From: Aquimarina sp. MAR_2010_214
Lineage (GTDB): Bacteria; Bacteroidota; Bacteroidia; Flavobacteriales; Flavobacteriaceae
Reading direction: 5' to 3'
Assembly: GCF_002846555.1 (NCBI RefSeq)
Contig: NZ_PJMS01000001.1
Coordinates: forward strand, 5,043,501-5,107,500
Length of the DNA: 64,000 nt
Shown here: positions 53,128-62,482 of the stretch, piece by piece
Layout of the letters: every line of letters begins with the position of its first letter
How positions within the stretch are numbered: the first letter of the stretch is position 1
Position numbers and translations under genes: made by a program
The notes under the pieces: model-generated
The model's input: only the letters and a program-made list of their open reading frames with translations
What the model was told of the DNA's origin: nothing
The model's database searches: none

Positions 53128-56100
53128 ATGAAAAATTACAAAAAACACATGCTTTGGATAAGCATGGTGGCAGCAATGGTATTTGTACTTAAAACGAGTG
53201 CACGACCCGCGAACCCTATTACATGCAGTAAAAACAACACTTCTTCAATTCCCAAAAGCAAGCAAGCTTGTGAATGGGGAAATGATTTTCTCACTCCTAC
53301 TGTAAAATTCACTGATTTTGACGGACAAACCGAAGGATCTCGAGTATTTAAGCAGGTAATTCCTAATGCAGAATCCTATATGAAACAACGTTGTTTAGAC
53401 GTTGCAAAAATATTATATCGTAACTCCACAGATGCTCCTAAGTTTAGATTATTAAACTTTAATCTGAAAAACGAAGATTTTGTAGCTCACAAATTTGGAG
53501 ATGGTGACCAAATGACCATAGAAGTAAGCACGCAACATCTGGCTAATGTCTATCGCCAATCTGGTAACAACTCTCAAGCCCTAAAAGATGAAATCGATGG
53601 TATTCTATTTCACGAAGTAACCCATGGCTATAATTACTCTCCTTCTACCGGAGGAACGTATGACGGATCTTCTCCTTTTTGGGCATATACTGAAGGTATA
53701 GCAGATGGCGTGAGAATTTATGCAGGGTTTCATCAGATCAAGACCCCAAATGTAATTGATTCCAGAAAATGGTTAGGTGGATACACCATAACAGGGTTCT
53801 TTCTGCACTATGTTACCCTAAAATATGACAAGAATTTTATCTATAAATTTAATAAGGCAGCAAAAGACTTAGGAAACTCCTGGTCATTTGACAATGCGTT
53901 TAAAGATATTCTTGGAAAAGGTGTTGAAACTGTATGGAATGAATACAAAAACTATATCAACAGCGGAAACACTCTTGATTATGATGGAAATTACCCATGG
54001 AGTCTGGATTGTGGTGATACCGGCGGAAGTGCTACTGATATAACTAATGATGGTGGAGTAGTGTCTAGTCAATATAACGACTCCCCATCCAACGAAAATA
54101 TATCAAAACTAATCGACAACAATATCAATTCTAAGTACCTAACTTTTAATGCATCTGCATGGGTGCAGTATAAAGCTAGTAAATCTTATGTTTTATCTTC
54201 CTACACGATAACTTCTGCAAATGATGCAGCAGAAAGAGATCCAAAAAACTGGACGCTACAAGGATCCACAAACGGAAGTTCTTGGCAAAATATCGATCAG
54301 AAATTCAATCAAGATTTCCTGAATAGAAATCAAAAAAGAACTTTTCAGGTCAGCACCACTTCTTCATATCAATATTATCGATTATCGATGAGCAATAACA
54401 GTGGAACTATTCTTCAATTATCTGAAATCGAATTATTTGGAAAAGAAAAAAACACACAACAACTTCCGGTAGCTGATTTTAGCGCAAACAAAACCAACAT
54501 AAAAGAAGGAGAAAGTGTGTCTTTTACTAATTCTTCAACCGATGCTACTTCATATAATTGGACATTTGATGGAGGTAGTCCATCTAGTAGTACACAAACT
54601 AATCCTGTAGTGAAGTATAATAGAGAAGGAACCTATTCGGTAACGCTTAAAGCAACAAATGGGGATGGATCTGATACAGAAACTAAAACTTCATTTATTA
54701 AAGTTTCTTCAAATGGAGGCGGAGGAGATATTGCTGACATCACTAATGACGGGGGAGTCATTTCTGATCAACATAATGATTCTCCTTCTTTTGAGAATAT
54801 AACGAAACTCATTGATAATGATCCTAATTCTAAGTTTTTAACTTTTAATTCTTCTACATGGGTGCAATATAAAGCAACCAAAAACTACACATTATCTTCA
54901 TATACGATAACCTCTGGGAACGACGCACCAGAAAGAGATCCTAAAAGCTGGACGTTGCAAGGATCCTCAAACGGAAGCAACTGGCAAAATATCGATCAAA
55001 AATCTAATCAAGATTTCCTGAATAGAAATCAAAAAAGAACTTTTCAAGTAAGTACTAGCACTAAATATCAATACTATAGATTATCCATGAATAATAATAG
55101 TGGAACCATTCTACAAGTATCCGAACTTGAATTATTTGGAAAAGAGAGTTCTACTGACGGAGGTTCTTGCCCGTGGGGAAATAATTTTCTCACTCCTACT
55201 GTAAAATTCACTGATTTTGATGGACAAACCGAAGGATCTCGAGTATTTAAGCAGGTAATTCCTAATGCAGAATCCTATATGAAACAACGTTGTTTGGACG
55301 TTGCAAAAATATTATATCGTAACTCCACAGATGCTCCTAAGTTTAGATTATTAAACTTTAATCTGAAAAACGAAGATTTTGTAGCTCACAAATTTGGAGA
55401 TGGTGACCAAATGACCATAGAAGTAAGCACGCAACATCTGGCTAATGTCTATCGCCAATCTGGTAACAACTCTCAAGCCCTAAAAGATGAAATCGATGGT
55501 ATTCTATTTCACGAAGTAACCCATGGCTATAATTACTCTCCTTCTACTGGAGGAACTTATGACGGATCTTCTCCTTTTTGGGCATATACTGAAGGTATAG
55601 CAGATGGCGTGAGAATTTATGCAGGGTTTCATCAGATCAAGACCCCAAATGTAATTGATTCCAGAAAATGGTTAGGTGGATACACCATAACAGGGTTCTT
55701 TCTGCACTATGTTACCCTAAAATATGACAAGAATTTTATCTATAAATTTAATAAGGCAGCAAAAGACTTAGGAAACTCCTGGTCATTTGACAATGCGTTT
55801 AAAGATATTCTTGGAAAAGGTGTTGAAACCGTATGGAATGAGTATAAAAACTATATCAACAGCGGAAACACTCTTGATTATGATGGAAATTACCCATGGA
55901 GTCTGGATTGCAGTAGAAGCAACAGAAATAATACATCTACTACGGAAAATATAAAACCCGAAGATGCATTCAAGTTAAAGTCATACCCTAATCCAATTCA
56001 GGATAAATTGTTTTTTGCAAAACCAAAAAACCTAAAAGGTACATCTTTACTTTATGAAATCTATGATACTCAAGGTTCTCAAATTTTTACAGAAAAAACG

Positions 56101-56205
56101 TCAGGAAGCGAACTGAATCTAGATCATTTAGAATCCAAAATGTATTTTATAATTGTTAAACAAGATGGAAAAACCATATATAGAAATAGATTTATAAAGC
56201 GATAA
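53128..56205 (+). CDS. T9SS-secreted basic-secretory-protein metallopeptidase with duplicated catalytic domain
   Basis: A 1025-residue exported protein. Domains in order: signal peptide (1 to about 26), basic secretory protein (BSP)-like peptidase domain (50-295) with zinc motif HEVTH (162-166), F5/8 type C/discoidin-like domain (about 303-440), PKD domain (about 448-530, SFTNSSTDATSYNWTFDGG), second F5/8-like domain (about 537-673), second BSP domain (683-928) with HEVTH at 795-799, and a type IX C-terminal sorting domain (about 950-1025, KSYPNPIQDKLFF). It probably acts outside the cell on a protein or glycoprotein. The two BSP copies are nearly identical (see repeat entries), so the second looks like a recent intragenic duplication. 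Both copies keep the metal motif. Confidence 0.88.
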   Translation: MKNYKKHMLWISMVAAMVFVLKTSARPANPITCSKNNTSSIPKSKQACEWGNDFLTPTVKFTDFDGQTEGSRVFKQVIPNAESYMKQRCLDVAKILYRNSTDAPKFRLLNFNLKNEDFVAHKFGDGDQMTIEVSTQHLANVYRQSGNNSQALKDEIDGILFHEVTHGYNYSPSTGGTYDGSSPFWAYTEGIADGVRIYAGFHQIKTPNVIDSRKWLGGYTITGFFLHYVTLKYDKNFIYKFNKAAKDLGNSWSFDNAFKDILGKGVETVWNEYKNYINSGNTLDYDGNYPWSLDCGDTGGSATDITNDGGVVSSQYNDSPSNENISKLIDNNINSKYLTFNASAWVQYKASKSYVLSSYTITSANDAAERDPKNWTLQGSTNGSSWQNIDQKFNQDFLNRNQKRTFQVSTTSSYQYYRLSMSNNSGTILQLSEIELFGKEKNTQQLPVADFSANKTNIKEGESVSFTNSSTDATSYNWTFDGGSPSSSTQTNPVVKYNREGTYSVTLKATNGDGSDTETKTSFIKVSSNGGGGDIADITNDGGVISDQHNDSPSFENITKLIDNDPNSKFLTFNSSTWVQYKATKNYTLSSYTITSGNDAPERDPKSWTLQGSSNGSNWQNIDQKSNQDFLNRNQKRTFQVSTSTKYQYYRLSMNNNSGTILQVSELELFGKESSTDGGSCPWGNNFLTPTVKFTDFDGQTEGSRVFKQVIPNAESYMKQRCLDVAKILYRNSTDAPKFRLLNFNLKNEDFVAHKFGDGDQMTIEVSTQHLANVYRQSGNNSQALKDEIDGILFHEVTHGYNYSPSTGGTYDGSSPFWAYTEGIADGVRIYAGFHQIKTPNVIDSRKWLGGYTITGFFLHYVTLKYDKNFIYKFNKAAKDLGNSWSFDNAFKDILGKGVETVWNEYKNYINSGNTLDYDGNYPWSLDCSRSNRNNTSTTENIKPEDAFKLKSYPNPIQDKLFFAKPKNLKGTSLLYEIYDTQGSQIFTEKTSGSELNLDHLESKMYFIIVKQDGKTIYRNRFIKR
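53275..54012 (+). repeat. Direct repeat copy 1 (BSP domain)
   Basis: A 738-bp segment that recurs at 55174-55911 with no gaps. I count eight base differences by eye; seven are silent and the one amino-acid change (Asp to Asn) lies at the very start. This is far higher identity than between the two F5/8-type copies in the same gene. Confidence 0.93.
55174..55911 (+). repeat. Direct repeat copy 2 (BSP domain)
   Basis: The second copy of the 738-bp segment, offset by exactly 1899 bases from copy 1. It extends from the tryptophan of CPWGNN to the Cys of PWSLDC, so the repeat coincides with the domain borders. Confidence 0.93.
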
Positions 56206-56244
56206 TATCGGTTTATGCTATACCATAGCTAATTAGAACTTTAA

Positions 56245-56278
56245 AAACACCTGTCACTATAAGGACAGGTGTTTTTTT
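56245..56278 (+). terminator. Terminator after the secreted peptidase gene
   Basis: AAACACCTGTC pairs with GACAGGTGTTT around an eight-base loop and is followed by a seven-T run. Confidence 0.85.
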
Positions 56279-56282
56279 ATAT

Positions 56283-56442
56283 GAACTCATCTTGACTTTT
56301 CGTTTTTAACCGAAAATGAGTTGAAATTTAACCAGATGAGGCGCTTTTTGAAAGTTATAGCAGTTCTACAAATAAGAAAAGTAACAAAATATGGGTGAAT
56401 TACAGCTATTTTTTAGGAAACAGAAAAAGTCAAGATGAGTTC
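56283..56442. mobile_element. MITE-like element with 18-bp terminal inverted repeats
   Basis: GAACTCATCTTGACTTTT (56283-56300) is the exact reverse complement of the sequence at 56425-56442. The 160-bp unit is flanked by TAT on both sides, which could be a short target duplication. It encodes no protein. It sits between the peptidase terminator and the convergent Lrp gene. No transposase is present, so it would be mobilised in trans. Confidence 0.6.
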
Positions 56443-56453
56443 TATGTGTTTGT

Positions 56454-56915
56454 TTATAGATAATATTCTGAAGTATGTTTAATCAGCTTTAATGAAAAAG
56501 TAGTATTCAAGACTCCAATATTATCTATTTTTGACAATTTAGAACGCATAAACTCATGATACTCCTCTAAGCTGGGCATATTAATTTTTAACAAAAAATC
56601 TACCTGTCCTGCCATATGAAAGCACTCTTGAACTTCCTTCAAGTTTTTTATTTGATTTTCAAACTTATCAATAAATGATTCCCCATGAGATTGAAGAGAT
56701 ACCTGGCAAAATGCTGTAATTGGCAGACCAACCATATTCTTATTTACAATTGCAACATATTTTTCTATATATCCTTTACTTTCTAAACGCTTTATCCTCT
56801 CATATATAGGAGAAACAGTTAAGTTCAAAAGATTAGCTATTTCTTTTGCTGTTTTTTTAGAATCTCTCTGAAGGATTCGTAAAATAGTTTTGTCTGTGTT
56901 ATCCAACATTTCCAT
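56454..56915 (-). CDS. Lrp/AsnC-family transcriptional regulator beside the second SusCD locus
   Basis: A 153-residue regulator with a helix-turn-helix at about 6-60 (DKTILRILQRDSKKTAKEIANLLNLTVSPIYERIKRLESKGYIEKY) and a RAM effector domain at about 65-145. It is divergent from the SusC gene at 57403 across a 487-base gap, the usual place for a local regulator. Lrp proteins normally sense amino acids, so its pairing with a glycan-type locus is not certain; it may also control the peptidase side. Confidence 0.93.
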   Translation of the reverse strand: MEMLDNTDKTILRILQRDSKKTAKEIANLLNLTVSPIYERIKRLESKGYIEKYVAIVNKNMVGLPITAFCQVSLQSHGESFIDKFENQIKNLKEVQECFHMAGQVDFLLKINMPSLEEYHEFMRSKLSKIDNIGVLNTTFSLKLIKHTSEYYL

Positions 56916-57402
56916 ATTACCAATAAATAAAATTACTATATATAGATAAAAAAAACTTTTATTTCATAATAATACAGTTTTTTTTATTACAATCATACAT
57001 TTGTTCAATCTATTTAACTAGATATAGCTATCTCTTAAAGATAAAATTCAAAATTCATGATAAAGTGATTTTACACTAAATTAACACTTGGAATGCATTA
57101 TATCCTTTCAAAAAGGTATATATGTCTATTTTTATCAAAAAAAGATACATATTTTAACAAGAAAAAAAACTTAAGAACACAAAAATGCTTAGTTCAAAAA
57201 GATAAAAAAACTTTATATTTATATTTATACCATAAAAATCACTAATATTTATATCAAAATACAAATATTAATCTTCATATTATAAATTTGAAAACAATAA
57301 CTCTCTTAAACATAATGTATTATTAATCTTTTCGAAACACAAATTAATTGAGAGTTTATTCGAGAAATCAGCAGTCAAATTATTAACTAAACCAATTTTA
57401 AT
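56916..57402. other. Divergent region between the Lrp and SusC genes
   Basis: A 487-base AT-rich region with long A- and T-runs. An interrupted palindrome, AGATA-TAGC-TATCT, lies near 57021-57034 and could be an operator. No reading frame or RNA gene is visible. Confidence 0.4.
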
Positions 57403-60400
57403 ATGAAGAATAAATTAGGATATCTATTTTTTGTGCTTACCTTCATGTCATTTGCCAATATAGGCACAGCCCAGGAAATTACTATTACCGGAACGGTAAT
57501 GGATAATACAGGAATATTACTACCTGGAGTGAACATTGTCATAAAAGACTCTTCTAAAGGAACACAAACCGATTTTGATGGAAACTATTCATTAACAGCT
57601 TCATCAGGAGATACATTACTATTCAGTTATTTAGGAATGGAGACTCAAAATATTACAGTATCAAGTTCGGGGGTACATAATATAACCTTACAAGAAAACT
57701 CTAATCAATTAGAAGAAATTGTAGTAACCGGATATTCAAAACAATCGGTAAGAAATATAACAGGATCTGTTATCGTAGTCAAAGCTGAAGACATTGCTGC
57801 CACTTCACCTGTAGATATTGAACAATCTTTACAAGGGTTAGCATCTGGGGTAACAGTAGGTTCTGAAGGAGGACCTGGAGGAGAAGCTATGGTACGGATT
57901 AGAGGGTTTGGAACAATCAATAATAATAACCCATTATATGTGATTGACGGTACACCGACCAATACAGGAATAAATCAGCTAAACCCTTCTGACATAAAGT
58001 CTATGCAAATATTAAAAGATGCCTCTTCTGCTGCTATCTATGGATTTAGAGCATCAAATGGGGTAATACTTATTACTACAAAAGGAGGGAAATACAATAG
58101 TGATACTAAGTTTACTTTTGATTCTTATGTAGGCGTGGATAATATCCCTAAATCAGCATTTCCTGATTTATTATCTACACAAGAGACCGCAAATGTGATC
58201 TGGACTCGTTTTAATAATGATGGCACTGCCCCTTCCCACCCTCAGTATGGTAATGGAAGTACACCTGTATTACCTAATTATTTAACTCCAGCAGGAGCAA
58301 ATTCTGCAGATCTATCCACTTATGACCCTGAGACAAACAAAATCACAAGAGCTAATAAAGAAGGGACCGATTGGTTTGATGAATATTTTAATGCTGCTTT
58401 TGTACAAAATTACAATCTAGGAATTTCAGGAGGTTCTGAAACTGCAAAATTTCATGTTGGAATAGGAGCTCTAACACAAGATGGTGTAGCTTTGCATACT
58501 TCGTTTGATCGATATGTACTACGAGTAAATTCAGAATTTAAAGTAACCAATAATTTTAGAATAGGAGAATCTTTTAGTATTTCCTATTCAGACAGAATTG
58601 GTTCTACAGGAAGTCAATTTACAGGAGGAGATATTTCTTTTTTATATCGATCTCAACCTATTATCCCCGTATACGATATTGCGGGTAATTATGCAGGCCC
58701 TCAAAGTCCAGGGTTAGGTAATGGCATTAATCCGGTAGCAAGTGCAACCCGTAACAAAAACAACCTTACCAGAAGACTTAGAACTATTGGTGGAGTATAT
58801 GCCGAACTAGATGTTTTTAAAGACCTTACTTTCAAAACTAATTTTGGTGTGGATTATGACGCCAACAACAGCTCTTTCTTTTCTTTCAAAAATCCAGAAG
58901 TAGCAGAACCTACTAATGTTAACAAATTAACAGAAAATAACAGTTATGCTATTTCAACCACATGGTACAATACACTTAGTTATTCAAAAAAAATTGGTAA
59001 TCATACAATCGATGCAGTAGTAGGAACAGAAAGTTATAAGCTACAAGAAAAATTCTTAGGTGCTTCAAGAAATAAGTTTCTTATCAACAATATCAATTAT
59101 AGATATCTGGACAGAGGAGAAGGCTCTCGAGATAATAATGGAGAAGGAAATAAAGAAGGATATTTTTCTGTTTTCGGAAAGGTAGATTATAGTTATAATG
59201 ACAAATACCTACTCTCTGCTTCTTTACGAAGAGATGCTTCTTCAAAATTTGATGAACAACATAGAGCAGATTTATTTCCTGGATATAGTGCAGCATGGAG
59301 AATATCAAGCGAACCTTTTATGGAAAATGTTTCTTTTATTAATGACCTTAAAATAAAAGCAGGATATGGAGAATTAGGAAACGAAAGTATTCCTCAAGGA
59401 AGAATATATAGTCAATACAATAACAACGACAATACCAATTATGACTTATTAGGAACTAATTCTAGCGTTCTCCCTGGGTATGGCCTATTCATTTTAGGAA
59501 ACAAAGATTTAACCTGGGAATATACCAGTACAAAGAATCTAGGGGTTGATGGTGCTTTATTCAATAATACTTTCATGTTTAATTTAGAATTTTATAATTC
59601 GGTTACCGAAGAATTATTAGTTCCAGAACAAGCAAACATAACAATCATAGGTAATGCAGTTCCTAAATATATAAATAACGGAACCGTAGAAAATAATGGA
59701 TTTGACTTGTCTTTGGGATATAGTAAGCAGATCAGTGAAGATTTAAAATTTGACACCTCTGTAAATATATCTGCTTATAAAAACAAAGTAAAAGATTTAG
59801 GAGATAATTCTGATTATTTTCTAGATGGAAACCTAGCAAGAGAAACTAAGCCTTCCAGAACACAATCTGGTCATGCCATCTCTTCATTTCATGGGTTTAT
59901 AATTGATGGTATCATTCAAAATGATGCAGAACTTGCAGCTACCGGTGATTATTTAGGAAAAGAAATAGGGACTTTTAAATATAGAGATCTCAATAATGAT
60001 GGAGTGATTAATGATGAAGATAGAGATTTCATAGGAAATCCTCATCCGGATTTCACTTATAGCTTTAACATGGGATTAGAATACAAAAATATTGATTTTG
60101 GAATATTCTTTCAAGGAAGCCAAGGAAATGATATTTATAATTTCACTAAGTTTTTCACTGATTATAACAGTTTTCCGGGAGCAAAAAGTAGAGATTATCT
60201 AAATTCATGGAGTCCATCTAATACCGGTGCCAGGTTACCTAAATTATCCAATAATCCAGCAGAGCATTATTCTAGTGCTAGTAGTTATTACATAGAAGAT
60301 GGATCATACTTACGACTTAAAAATGTTCAATTAGGATATAGCTTGCCAGAACAAATAACATCTAAATTGAAAGTTGAAAAACTAAGAGTATACATTCAGG

Positions 60401-60555
60401 CCAAAAATTTATATACCTGGACAAAATACTCTGGACTGGATCCAGAAATTAACTTACAATATGGAGGTGGTTTTGGCAACTTAGATATAGGTATTGACAG
60501 AGGAGCATATCCAGTTGCAAGATCATTTTTATTTGGAGTTAATCTCAGTCTATAA
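57403..60555 (+). CDS. SusC/RagA-type TonB-dependent outer-membrane transporter (glycan locus)
   Basis: A 1050-residue TonB-dependent transporter. The signal peptide ends at GTAQ (about 24), followed by a CarboxypepD_reg-like domain (about 28-105), a plug with the GFGTINNNNPLYVIDG and SDIKSMQILKDASSAAIYGFRASNGVILITTK signatures, then the barrel, ending FGVNLSL. It pairs with the SusD gene 88 bases downstream. The gene differs strongly from the SusC at 48900, so the two are not a recent duplication. Confidence 0.96.
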   Translation: MKNKLGYLFFVLTFMSFANIGTAQEITITGTVMDNTGILLPGVNIVIKDSSKGTQTDFDGNYSLTASSGDTLLFSYLGMETQNITVSSSGVHNITLQENSNQLEEIVVTGYSKQSVRNITGSVIVVKAEDIAATSPVDIEQSLQGLASGVTVGSEGGPGGEAMVRIRGFGTINNNNPLYVIDGTPTNTGINQLNPSDIKSMQILKDASSAAIYGFRASNGVILITTKGGKYNSDTKFTFDSYVGVDNIPKSAFPDLLSTQETANVIWTRFNNDGTAPSHPQYGNGSTPVLPNYLTPAGANSADLSTYDPETNKITRANKEGTDWFDEYFNAAFVQNYNLGISGGSETAKFHVGIGALTQDGVALHTSFDRYVLRVNSEFKVTNNFRIGESFSISYSDRIGSTGSQFTGGDISFLYRSQPIIPVYDIAGNYAGPQSPGLGNGINPVASATRNKNNLTRRLRTIGGVYAELDVFKDLTFKTNFGVDYDANNSSFFSFKNPEVAEPTNVNKLTENNSYAISTTWYNTLSYSKKIGNHTIDAVVGTESYKLQEKFLGASRNKFLINNINYRYLDRGEGSRDNNGEGNKEGYFSVFGKVDYSYNDKYLLSASLRRDASSKFDEQHRADLFPGYSAAWRISSEPFMENVSFINDLKIKAGYGELGNESIPQGRIYSQYNNNDNTNYDLLGTNSSVLPGYGLFILGNKDLTWEYTSTKNLGVDGALFNNTFMFNLEFYNSVTEELLVPEQANITIIGNAVPKYINNGTVENNGFDLSLGYSKQISEDLKFDTSVNISAYKNKVKDLGDNSDYFLDGNLARETKPSRTQSGHAISSFHGFIIDGIIQNDAELAATGDYLGKEIGTFKYRDLNNDGVINDEDRDFIGNPHPDFTYSFNMGLEYKNIDFGIFFQGSQGNDIYNFTKFFTDYNSFPGAKSRDYLNSWSPSNTGARLPKLSNNPAEHYSSASSYYIEDGSYLRLKNVQLGYSLPEQITSKLKVEKLRVYIQAKNLYTWTKYSGLDPEINLQYGGGFGNLDIGIDRGAYPVARSFLFGVNLSL

Positions 60556-60642
60556 TTTATATGCTAGGAAAATAACATGAAGTAAAACATAACACTCATG
60601 TATCCTAATAATTGTAACACAAAACATTCAAAATATAAACAA

Positions 60643-62319
60643 ATGAAAAAAATAATCATTTTTATATCCGTAGTTCTTTGCATCCTTTCTTGTGATAAAG
60701 AACTAGATATCGAACCACAAGGAGCTCTTGTTGAAGGGGTAATAGTATATGATGAAAATTGGGTAGATCTGCAACTTACTAGTGCTTATGGAATTTTAGA
60801 TGGAAATCCTGGTTATTTCTGGGCTCCTGCATCTAACTGGGCTCTTGGAGATGTAGCTTCTGATGATTTCCATAAAGGATCATCTATAGACGATCAACCA
60901 CCGTTAAACGATGTAGAACGATTTTCTGCAGGAACCACTAACATCTATGCTACCAGAAAATGGGAATCTACATTTGAAGGTATTTCAAGAACAAACCAAA
61001 CCTTAGAGTCAATTGAGAAAGCCATAGAAGGAGGTGTTTCTGAGGAAAAACTAATCGTATTTCGTTCAGAAGCACGTTTTCTGAGAGCACATTATCATAT
61101 GGATGCCAAAAAAATATGGAACAACATACCTTTTATTTCTGAAGGTCTTACAGAGACACCCTCTAATGAGATCGATGCATGGCCATTAATTGAAGAAGAT
61201 CTTACATATGCTATAGACAATCTTCCCGAAAATCAAGATGATGCAGGAAGAGCTACATCATGGATAGCAAAAGCATATCTAGCAAAAGCACATATGTTTC
61301 AAAATGATTATGCCGCAGCAAGACCAATCCTAGATAACATTATCAACGAAGGGCCTTTCCAACTGGTACCTAATTATCATGATAATTTTAATGGAGAAAA
61401 GGATAACAATTCAGAATCTGTTTTTGCTGTTCAAAACTCTGTAAATGATGGCGGCGAAGGTTTTATTAATGGAAACCGAGGGAACAGACTAAACCATCCT
61501 TATGCTTCTGATGCACCAGGAGGGGGATGCTGTGGATTCTTTCAACCCAGTCAAAATCTCGTAAATGCATTTAAAACAGATGTTAACGGACTACCTTTAT
61601 TAGACTCTTTTAATAACTCTGATATAACTAATGATCAAGGAATTACCTCTAATCAGGCGTTTACACCATATACCGGAAACCTAGATCCAAGGTTAGATTG
61701 GACAGTAGGTAGAAGAGGAATAGAATACCTTGGGTGGGGACCTATGCCTGGGTCGAGATGGATACGTGATCAATCTAATGGAGGACCATATGTAGGAAAG
61801 AAACACGAAATATTAAAATCTCAGGAAGGAACAATTTCTGCCGCTGGATTACCACAGTATAATGCAATCAACACACCATTAATAAGGTATTCTGATGTAT
61901 TATTATGGAGAGCAGAGGTTTATGCCGAAGACGGACAATTAGGCGAAGCTATGAATCTAGTAAACAGAATAAGAGCAAGAGCTGCTAATCCTGACGGGTT
62001 TGTTAAAAACCCCAATGGAACACCAGCTGCAAACTATGTAATCAATGAATACACATCATTTCCTGATAAAGAATATGCAATTAAGGCAGTTCGTTTTGAA
62101 AGAAGGTTAGAATTAGCATCTGAAGGACATCGATTTTTTGATTTAGTACGATGGGGTGTGGCTCCACAAGTATTAAATAAATATATTAATGAAGAATCTT
62201 CAAAACGAGTTTATCTTAATGGAGCAAGTTTTAGTCAAGGAAAGAGTGAGTACTACCCTATCCCTCTAGACGCAATTAACTCTTCTGGAGGAGCTTTAAA
62301 ACAAAACTCCGGATATTAA
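60643..62319 (+). CDS. SusD/RagB-type glycan-binding lipoprotein
   Basis: A 558-residue lipoprotein when started at the ATG at 60643, which gives a proper signal and lipobox LSC (Cys17). The longer frame from 60598 adds 15 residues with no signal character. The RagB/SusD domain includes WESTFEGISRTNQTLE, LRAHYHMDAKKIW, AKAYLAKAHMFQ and a C-terminal FERRLELASEGHRFFDLVRWG. It works with the SusC at 57403 and precedes a GH92 gene, together a polysaccharide-utilisation locus. Confidence 0.95.
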   Translation: MKKIIIFISVVLCILSCDKELDIEPQGALVEGVIVYDENWVDLQLTSAYGILDGNPGYFWAPASNWALGDVASDDFHKGSSIDDQPPLNDVERFSAGTTNIYATRKWESTFEGISRTNQTLESIEKAIEGGVSEEKLIVFRSEARFLRAHYHMDAKKIWNNIPFISEGLTETPSNEIDAWPLIEEDLTYAIDNLPENQDDAGRATSWIAKAYLAKAHMFQNDYAAARPILDNIINEGPFQLVPNYHDNFNGEKDNNSESVFAVQNSVNDGGEGFINGNRGNRLNHPYASDAPGGGCCGFFQPSQNLVNAFKTDVNGLPLLDSFNNSDITNDQGITSNQAFTPYTGNLDPRLDWTVGRRGIEYLGWGPMPGSRWIRDQSNGGPYVGKKHEILKSQEGTISAAGLPQYNAINTPLIRYSDVLLWRAEVYAEDGQLGEAMNLVNRIRARAANPDGFVKNPNGTPAANYVINEYTSFPDKEYAIKAVRFERRLELASEGHRFFDLVRWGVAPQVLNKYINEESSKRVYLNGASFSQGKSEYYPIPLDAINSSGGALKQNSGY

Positions 62320-62379
62320 TATATACACTACACTTTATCAATCGATTTTTTGTATTAGTTATTTTTTGTTTTAGATTGT

Positions 62380-62411
62380 AAAGACAGGATCATTTTTTAG
62401 ATTCTGTCTTT
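62380..62411 (+). terminator. Hairpin after the SusD gene
   Basis: AAAGACAGGATC pairs with GATTCTGTCTTT with one mismatch. The tail is not T-rich, so it may only partly stop transcription before the GH92 gene. Confidence 0.45.
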
Positions 62412-62482
62412 CACATATTAATTCATCATATATTTATTAAAACCCTATGTCGCAAAACCACAAAGTTCAAAATAAATGAATC

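Noticed and set aside
53034..53192. 52-codon frame overlapping the start of the secreted peptidase gene, considered as a separate membrane peptide gene
   Set aside because: It has no clear ribosome-binding site, runs out of frame into the larger gene, and its later codons are only the shifted reading of that gene; kept as a possible leader only.
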